From positions 124,001 through 188,000 of the forward strand of contig NZ_JARJNS010000001.1 of the NCBI RefSeq assembly GCF_030143245.1: a stretch of DNA of 64,000 nucleotides, in the 5' to 3' direction. Positions 59,085-64,000 of this stretch are shown in pieces. This stretch comes from Rhabdaerophilum sp. SD176 (GTDB taxonomy: Bacteria; Pseudomonadota; Alphaproteobacteria; Rhizobiales; Beijerinckiaceae). The position numbers and the translations under genes are program-made. The notes below the pieces were generated by a model. The model searched no databases and was not told the DNA's origin. It worked only from the letters and a program-made list of their open reading frames with translations. Positions within the stretch are counted from its first letter, which is position 1; every line of letters starts with the position of its first letter.

Positions 59085-60518
59085 ATGCATGACATCCGCG
59101 CCATCCGAGCCAATCCCGAGCCGCTGAAGCAGGCGCTCCTGCGCCGGCAGCAACCGCCGGCCGAGGTGGATTCCCTGCTCGCCTCGCTGCTCGCGCTGGA
59201 CGAACAGTACCGCACCGCGCTGACCGAGAAGGAAACGCTCCTTGCGCGCCGCAACGCCGCCTCGAAAGAGATCGGTCAGGCCATGGCCCAGAAGGACATG
59301 GCGCGCGCCGAGGCGCTCAAGGCAGAAGTCGCCGCCGGCAAGGACCGCTTGGCCCAGCTGGAAGGCGAGGCCGGGACCCTGGAAGGCCAGTTGCGCGATA
59401 TGCTCTCGGCGCTGCCGAACATCCCGCTCGACGAGGTGCCACAGGGTGCCGACGAGCATGGCAATGTCGAGCATCGCCGCCATCTCGCCGTGCCGAACCT
59501 CGCTTTCGCGGCGAAGGAGCATTTCGACCTCGGCGAGGCTTTGGGCATGATGGATTTCGAGACAGCGGCGAAGCTGTCCGGCAGCCGATTCGTGGTGCTG
59601 CAGAAGGGCCTCGCCCGGCTGGAACGGGCCCTCGGCCAGTTCATGCTCGACCTGCATACCGGCGAGCATGGCTATACCGAGGTCCAGCCGCCGATCCTCG
59701 TGCGCGACGAAGCCATGTACGGGACAGCGCAATTGCCCAAGTTCCGCGAGGACCAGTTCATGGTCATGAGCGAGGGCACCCGAACGGAATTGCTGTCCGG
59801 CGCGCTGGAGCATGTCTCTCCGGGGGATGCTCAGGTCTTCCGGGAGGGGCTGATGCCGCTTGCCAAGCTGGTCGAGCGGACGCTGAACCGCGCACCCTCG
59901 CGGGAGGATCGCTGGCTTGTTCCCACGGCCGAAGTGCCACTGACCAACCTCGTCCGCGAGAAAATCCTCCTGGAAGAAGAACTTCCGCTGCGTTTCACCG
60001 CGTTGACGCCATGCTTCCGCGCCGAGGCCGGCTCGGCCGGGCGGGATACGCGCGGCATGCTGCGCCAGCACCAGTTCAACAAGGTCGAGCTGGTCTCGAT
60101 CACCACGCCGGAAACCTCGCGGCAGGAGCATGACCGCATGCTCGACTGCGCGGAAACCGTGCTGAAAAAGCTCGGGCTGCATTTCCGGACGATGACCCTC
60201 TGTACCGGCGATATGGGTTTTGCCAGCCAGAAGACCTACGATATCGAGGTCTGGCTGCCTGGCCAGAACACCTATCGCGAGATTTCCTCCTGCTCGGTCT
60301 GCGGCGACTTCCAGGCCCGCCGGATGGATGCGCGGTTCCGGGGCGCCGGCGACAAGGCGACGCGCTTCGTCCACACGCTCAACGGCTCGGGCGTGGCGGT
60401 CGGACGCTGCCTTATCGCCGTCATGGAAAACTATCAGAATCCTGACGGATCGATCACGGTTCCGGATGTGCTGAAGCCCTATATGGGCGGGCTCGACCGG
60501 ATCGAACGCGCGGCCTGA
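59085..60518 (+). CDS. serS: Seryl-tRNA synthetase
   Basis: Class II synthetase charging tRNA-Ser (and tRNA-Sec where present). The ATG at 59085 gives 477 residues starting [21 protein letters not shown]; a slightly longer open frame upstream is rejected. The N-terminal long coiled-coil arm (about 25-100) is followed by the catalytic domain with motif 2 ([22 protein letters not shown]) and motif 3 ([19 protein letters not shown]). It is 120 bases after tatC and 18 bases before surE. Confidence 0.97.
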   Translation: MHDIRAIRANPEPLKQALLRRQQPPAEVDSLLASLLALDEQYRTALTEKETLLARRNAASKEIGQAMAQKDMARAEALKAEVAAGKDRLAQLEGEAGTLEGQLRDMLSALPNIPLDEVPQGADEHGNVEHRRHLAVPNLAFAAKEHFDLGEALGMMDFETAAKLSGSRFVVLQKGLARLERALGQFMLDLHTGEHGYTEVQPPILVRDEAMYGTAQLPKFREDQFMVMSEGTRTELLSGALEHVSPGDAQVFREGLMPLAKLVERTLNRAPSREDRWLVPTAEVPLTNLVREKILLEEELPLRFTALTPCFRAEAGSAGRDTRGMLRQHQFNKVELVSITTPETSRQEHDRMLDCAETVLKKLGLHFRTMTLCTGDMGFASQKTYDIEVWLPGQNTYREISSCSVCGDFQARRMDARFRGAGDKATRFVHTLNGSGVAVGRCLIAVMENYQNPDGSITVPDVLKPYMGGLDRIERAA

Positions 60519-60536
60519 GCCGGGCAGGGGAAAGAC

Positions 60537-61301
60537 ATGCGGATCCTGATCACCAATGACGACGGCATCCATGCCCCCGGGCTGGGCGTTCTCGAGACCA
60601 TCGCACGCGGCCTGTCCGACGATGTGGTGGTCGTGGCGCCGGAAACCGACCAATCCGGCGTCTCGCATTCGCTCTCGCTGAATGACCCTTTGCGCCTGCG
60701 CCAGATCTCTCCGAACCGCTTCGCGGTGAAGGGCACGCCGACCGATTGCGTCATCATGGGCATCAAGCACATCCTGCGCGAAACCCGGCCTGATCTCGTC
60801 CTGTCCGGGGTCAATCGCGGCCAGAATGTCGCGGAGGATGTCACCTATTCCGGCACGATCGCCGCGGCGATGGAAGGCACGTTGCTGGGCGTGCCCTCGA
60901 TCGCACTGAGCCAGGCCTATTCGCGCGGCGATCACGAGAGCATCCGCTGGGATTGCGCGGAAACCCATGGCGCCCGTGTGGTGCAGCGGCTGATCGAGGC
61001 CGGCATCCCGCCGGGCATTGTGATGAATGTCAATTTTCCGGCTGTCGCGCCGGATGAAGTGGCCGGCCTCGCGGTTTGCGTGCAGGGCCAGCGCAACCAG
61101 GCCATGCTGGATGTCGACCGTCGGGTCGACGGGCGCGGCAACCCCTATTACTGGCTGGCCTTTGCGCGCGGGCGCGTGGTTCCCGCCGAGGGCACGGACC
61201 TGCACGCGCTGGCCGATGGCAAGGTTGCCATTACGCCGCTCCGGCTGGATCTGACGGACCTGCCGAACCTGACCCGGCTTGCCGAGGCCCTCGACGGATG
61301 A
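60537..61301 (+). CDS. surE: 5'/3'-nucleotidase SurE
   Basis: Metal-dependent survival protein that dephosphorylates nucleoside monophosphates and short polyphosphates. The 254-residue protein has the invariant acidic metal site [15 protein letters not shown] at the N-terminus, then [17 protein letters not shown] and [20 protein letters not shown]. It overlaps pcm by four bases (ATGA). The order surE-pcm-nlpD is the classical one. Confidence 0.96.
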   Translation: MRILITNDDGIHAPGLGVLETIARGLSDDVVVVAPETDQSGVSHSLSLNDPLRLRQISPNRFAVKGTPTDCVIMGIKHILRETRPDLVLSGVNRGQNVAEDVTYSGTIAAAMEGTLLGVPSIALSQAYSRGDHESIRWDCAETHGARVVQRLIEAGIPPGIVMNVNFPAVAPDEVAGLAVCVQGQRNQAMLDVDRRVDGRGNPYYWLAFARGRVVPAEGTDLHALADGKVAITPLRLDLTDLPNLTRLAEALDG

Positions 61302-62002
61302 GCCACGACGCGGCTTCGGACTGGCGCCAAGAAGAGGCTACGGCGGAGCCCGGAAGCCCGCTTTCCGCCGATACGGCGCTGGCACAGTTCATCCTCGACC
61401 TCCGCTCGCGTGGCCAGACAGACGCCGCGATGTTGACCGCCTTCGAAAGGCTGCCGCGGCATCTCTTCATTCCCGGTTTTCTGCCGGAACGGCTCTACAG
61501 CCCTGTCTCCCTGCCGATCCCCTGTGGTGAAGAGGCGACGGATCCGTTCTCGATTGCCCGGCATCTCGCCCTGCTGGATATCCGGCCCGGGCACCGCATA
61601 CTCGAAATCGGCCTCGGCTCCGGCTTCCAGGCGGCCATCATGGCCCGGCTGGGCGCGTCCGTCACCAGTTACGAGCGCTATCGCAGCCTGATCCGGCAGG
61701 CCGAGCAGGCCTTCAGGCACGCGGGAATCACCAGCGTGACGCCAATGCTGGGTGACGGCCTTGCCCGGCTCGACCGGCCGGACAGCTTCGACCGCATTAT
61801 CCTCAACGGGGCGCTGGAGCTTCCGCCGCAGGCCTTCCTGGACCGGCTCAATCCGCATGGAATCCTTGTGGGCCATCGGCTGCGCGGCCTCGAGACACGG
61901 CTTGCCGTTTGGCGCAAGGACCTGACGGGGCAGGCCGCAGAACAGGATGCCGGGCCTTCGCGCCTCGGCCCGCTGCGGGGCGGGCTGACGCTCGTCCTCT
62001 GA
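61298..62002 (+). CDS. pcm: Protein-L-isoaspartate O-methyltransferase
   Basis: Repairs isoaspartyl damage in proteins by SAM-dependent methylation. The ATG at 61298 overlaps the surE stop and gives 234 residues. Motifs: [13 protein letters not shown] (substrate side), [24 protein letters not shown] motif [19 protein letters not shown] and the final [10 protein letters not shown]. The usual V in the GTGSGYQ motif is changed to GLGSGFQ. It is translated with surE and followed by the NlpD-like gene. Confidence 0.93.
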   Translation: MSHDAASDWRQEEATAEPGSPLSADTALAQFILDLRSRGQTDAAMLTAFERLPRHLFIPGFLPERLYSPVSLPIPCGEEATDPFSIARHLALLDIRPGHRILEIGLGSGFQAAIMARLGASVTSYERYRSLIRQAEQAFRHAGITSVTPMLGDGLARLDRPDSFDRIILNGALELPPQAFLDRLNPHGILVGHRLRGLETRLAVWRKDLTGQAAEQDAGPSRLGPLRGGLTLVL

Positions 62003-62116
62003 ACGGCCGGCAGGCGCGATTCACATTCGGGTAACCTTGCTGTTCAACCGGACCTTAAGCTGAATCCGTCTTTACTCCGGATCATCGCCTTTGATGGTTA
62101 CCGGGTGAGACGAGTA

Positions 62117-63541
62117 ATGCGTGAGTTTCAATGGATTAGCGGGAAGCGCAAGCTTCTGGCGACGGTGATGGCAGCCGGCCTGCTCGGGGCCTGCTCCTCG
62201 GACGTCACCCGGTTTGATAACGACCCTTTCAAAAATCCGTTCCGCTCCCGGGCTGCCTACGACCCTGTCCAGACCAATTCGATCAACCGGCCGACGCCCG
62301 GGCCGCGCAGCCTCGAACCGGTTCGCCCCTCTGCCGCGACGACGCAGCCGCTGCCGCCGCCTAACCAGCCGATCATGGCCACGAATCCGTCGCGCGCGAA
62401 CGCGCCCCTGACGACGGGGTCGGTCAGCGCGCCGAACTACGTTCCGCTGGCGCCCGTCGCGGAGCGTCCGGCAACCGCGCTTGGCCCGGCTTCTTCGACG
62501 ACCGGCTGGTCTGCCGTCGGCGGTACGCCCGTCGTGCTGCGCGAAGGCGAGAGCCTGAACACGCTGTCCGCGCGCTACAACGTGCCGGTTAACGCCCTTA
62601 TGGCTGTCAACGGCATTTCGAATGTCAATCAGGCCCGCCCGGGCCAGCAGATCATGATTCCCGCCTACAGCCCGGTTTCCGCCGCGCGGGCGCCCGTCGC
62701 CAATTCCGTGATCCAGCGCCCGGCGGCTGTGCAGCAGCCCATGCCGGCGGCCAGTGCACGCTCGGCGCCGGCCATCCCGGCGCGGGTCGCCGAAGCGCCC
62801 AAGCCAGCCGATCCGGTGCGCATCGCTCCGGTGGCGCGTCAGGTCCAGCCTGCCGGCCAGAGCGATGCTGAAAAGCGTGCCGCAGCCAAGCTGGAGGTCA
62901 TGCGTCGCCAGAGTGAGGAAGCCCGCCTGAAACAGCAGGCGGAAGCCGCCACTGCCAGGAAGCTCGCCGAAGCCAGGGCAGCCGAGCGCAAGGCCAGGGC
63001 GGAAGCGGAGAAGGCCAAGGCGCAGGCCCTCGTCGCCAGCCGCAAGAGCAAGGCAGACGAGGAGCCGGCAACCACAGCGTCGATCCCCGAAGCGAAGCCG
63101 GTCCCGGCCCGCACGCAGCCCATGCCGGAGAAGGAAGCTGCCGCCCCGGCAGAGGCCAGCGAGACGCCGAACTTCCGCTGGCCGGCCCGCGGCCGCGTCA
63201 TTTCCGGATTCGGAGCCCGGGGCACGGGCGGCGCGAATGACGGCATCAACATCGCGCTGCCTGAAGGCACGCCTGTGCGCGCGGCCGAAGGCGGCACGGT
63301 GGTCCATGCCGATGACGCGCTGAAAGGCTATGGCAAGCTGGTGCTGATCCGGCATCCGAGTGGCTATGTCTCGGTCTATGCCCATAACAGCGAACTCAAG
63401 GTCAAGCGTGGCGAGAGCGTCCGGCGTGGCCAGGTCATTGCCAGTTCCGGCCAGTCCGGCAACGTTACCGCGCCGCAGCTCCATTTCGAGATCCGCAAGG
63501 GCGCGACGCCGGTTGATCCGAACAAGTATCTGACGGAATGA
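62117..63541 (+). CDS. nlpD: NlpD-like LysM/LytM lipoprotein, degenerate peptidase
   Basis: Outer-membrane lipoprotein probably activating septal amidases. The ATG at 62117 (with a GTG at 62105 as alternative) gives 474 residues, and the lipobox LLGAC places the lipid-bearing Cys at residue 26. A LysM domain covers about 136-182 (VLREGESLNTLSARYNVP), a charged Ala/Lys/Glu coiled-coil-like stretch 249-316, and an M23/LytM domain 355-474. The zinc site is not complete: the HxxxD motif reads NDGIN, and the HxH motif is QLHFE, as in the inactive E. coli NlpD. It has its own terminator. Confidence 0.92.
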   Translation: MREFQWISGKRKLLATVMAAGLLGACSSDVTRFDNDPFKNPFRSRAAYDPVQTNSINRPTPGPRSLEPVRPSAATTQPLPPPNQPIMATNPSRANAPLTTGSVSAPNYVPLAPVAERPATALGPASSTTGWSAVGGTPVVLREGESLNTLSARYNVPVNALMAVNGISNVNQARPGQQIMIPAYSPVSAARAPVANSVIQRPAAVQQPMPAASARSAPAIPARVAEAPKPADPVRIAPVARQVQPAGQSDAEKRAAAKLEVMRRQSEEARLKQQAEAATARKLAEARAAERKARAEAEKAKAQALVASRKSKADEEPATTASIPEAKPVPARTQPMPEKEAAAPAEASETPNFRWPARGRVISGFGARGTGGANDGINIALPEGTPVRAAEGGTVVHADDALKGYGKLVLIRHPSGYVSVYAHNSELKVKRGESVRRGQVIASSGQSGNVTAPQLHFEIRKGATPVDPNKYLTE

Positions 63542-63592
63542 GCATTTCTATATCCGGTGGGGATCTCGCGAGACCTTGACCCTCACCGGAAC

Positions 63593-63636
63593 AACCCCGC
63601 TGCCTCCAAGGAAAGGGGCAGCGGGGTTTCTACTTT
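63593..63636 (+). terminator. Terminator of the surE-pcm-nlpD unit
   Basis: AACCCCGCTGCC (63593-63604) and GGCAGCGGGGTT (63617-63628) form a perfect 12-bp stem with a 12-base loop, followed by TCTACTTT. It lies 52 bases after the nlpD stop, facing the convergent DUF815 gene. Confidence 0.75.
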
Positions 63637-63642
63637 CAGGGC

Positions 63643-64000
63643 TCAGCCCTCGATGCGCTTGCCCTGCCGCCCGGCAAGGTCCGAAATATACTGCCAGGCT
63701 ACGCGGCCAGCCCGGCTGCCCCGGGTAGTCGACCATTCCAGTGCCTCGTGATGCAACTGCTCCTTCGGCAGCATGAGGCCGAAATGCCCGGCATAGGCGT
63801 CGATCATCGCCAGATACTCGTCCTGGCTGCATTTGTGGACGCCGAGCCAGAGGCCGAACCGGTCCGACAGTGAAACCTTTTCCTCGACGGCTTCGTTGGG
63901 GTTGATCGCCGTGGAACGTTCGTTCTCCATCATGTCGCGCGGCAGCAGATGCCGCCGGTTCGATGTCGCATAGAAAAGTACATTGTCCGGCCGCCCCTCG
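63643..64000 (-). CDS. DUF815-type AAA ATPase, 5' part outside window
   Basis: C-terminal part of an ATP-binding protein of the DUF815 family, of unknown function. On the minus strand the frame is open to the window edge and reads EGRPDNVLFYATSNRRHLLP then RDMMENERSTAINPNEAVEE, with LSDRFGLWLGVHKCSQDEYL and a final basic LAGRQGKRIEG. The ATSNRRHL piece is the sensor-1-like strand of AAA proteins, and the P-loop should lie beyond the window. The methionine at 63933 is internal, not the start. It converges on the nlpD gene and occupies the place where rpoS sits in E. coli. Confidence 0.9.
   Translation of the reverse strand, partial: EGRPDNVLFYATSNRRHLLPRDMMENERSTAINPNEAVEEKVSLSDRFGLWLGVHKCSQDEYLAMIDAYAGHFGLMLPKEQLHHEALEWSTTRGSRAGRVAWQYISDLAGRQGKRIEG

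Noticed and set aside
62028-62105. Distant inverted repeat CGGGTAACC ... GGTTACCGG before nlpD
   Set aside because: Arms are about 60 bases apart and not fully complementary; probably chance.

Overview
The window is a dense, high-GC stretch of an alphaproteobacterial chromosome. The order of the housekeeping blocks (acpP-fabF-mltG-gmk; lptF-lptG-lptD-surA-rsmA; erpA-dgt-argS-SPOR-nagZ-scpAB-tatABC-serS-surE-pcm-nlpD) is what I expect in Hyphomicrobiales (Rhizobiales); I cannot name a genus. Genes are tightly packed, with many 1-4 base stop/start overlaps and no non-coding gap above about 210 bases. I saw no rRNA, tRNA, insertion sequence, phage gene, attachment site or CRISPR array. The genes at both ends (acpP on the left, a DUF815-type ATPase on the right) are cut by the window.

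Bases 1-15,100 hold fatty-acid synthesis (acpP, fabF), murein processing (mltG) and guanylate kinase, facing a minus-strand operon for outer-membrane assembly (lptF, lptG, lptD, surA, rsmA) whose genes are joined by tiny overlaps or 3-base gaps. Then come pepA, holC, a LysE-type exporter and a YheS-type ABC-F ATPase. Bases 15,200-30,700 hold ndk with a good sigma70-type promoter and terminator, an EamA exporter plus a molybdopterin oxidoreductase followed by a WYL-type regulator with a palindromic operator candidate, purM-purN, a CDP-alcohol phosphatidyltransferase, an AI-2E family permease, the DnaA inactivator hdaA, the polyphosphate pair ppk-ppx (with a PHO-box-like site before ppk), a chemoreceptor, and rnd facing aspS.

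Bases 32,600-43,200 are the accessory part: an MsbA-like ABC exporter, three different methyltransferase-like proteins (DUF268, FkbM and class I), a diverged GT61-like protein, an unassigned protein that may be a glycosyltransferase, an alpha-1,2-fucosyltransferase of the GT11 family, an AsnB-type amidotransferase, a GT2 glycosyltransferase and a protein tyrosine phosphatase. Together they look like a locus for making and decorating a surface glycan that is fucosylated, methylated and perhaps amidated. It sits between aspS and malic enzyme. This is the least ordinary part of the window, but its product is inferred from gene families only.

Bases 43,200-64,000 hold a short PhnA-domain protein, the hybrid malic enzyme maeB, a large exported protein of unknown function, and then a long block of growth genes: Fe-S insertion (erpA), dNTP control (dgt), two tRNA synthetases (argS, serS), cell envelope (SPOR protein, nagZ, an NlpD-like LytM lipoprotein), chromosome condensation (scpA, scpB), Tat secretion (tatABC) and repair or stress functions (surE, pcm). 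An ABC ATPase without partner genes is wedged between scpB and tatA. Two genes that commonly sit in these blocks, yicC (before gmk) and pdxA (between surA and rsmA), are missing here.
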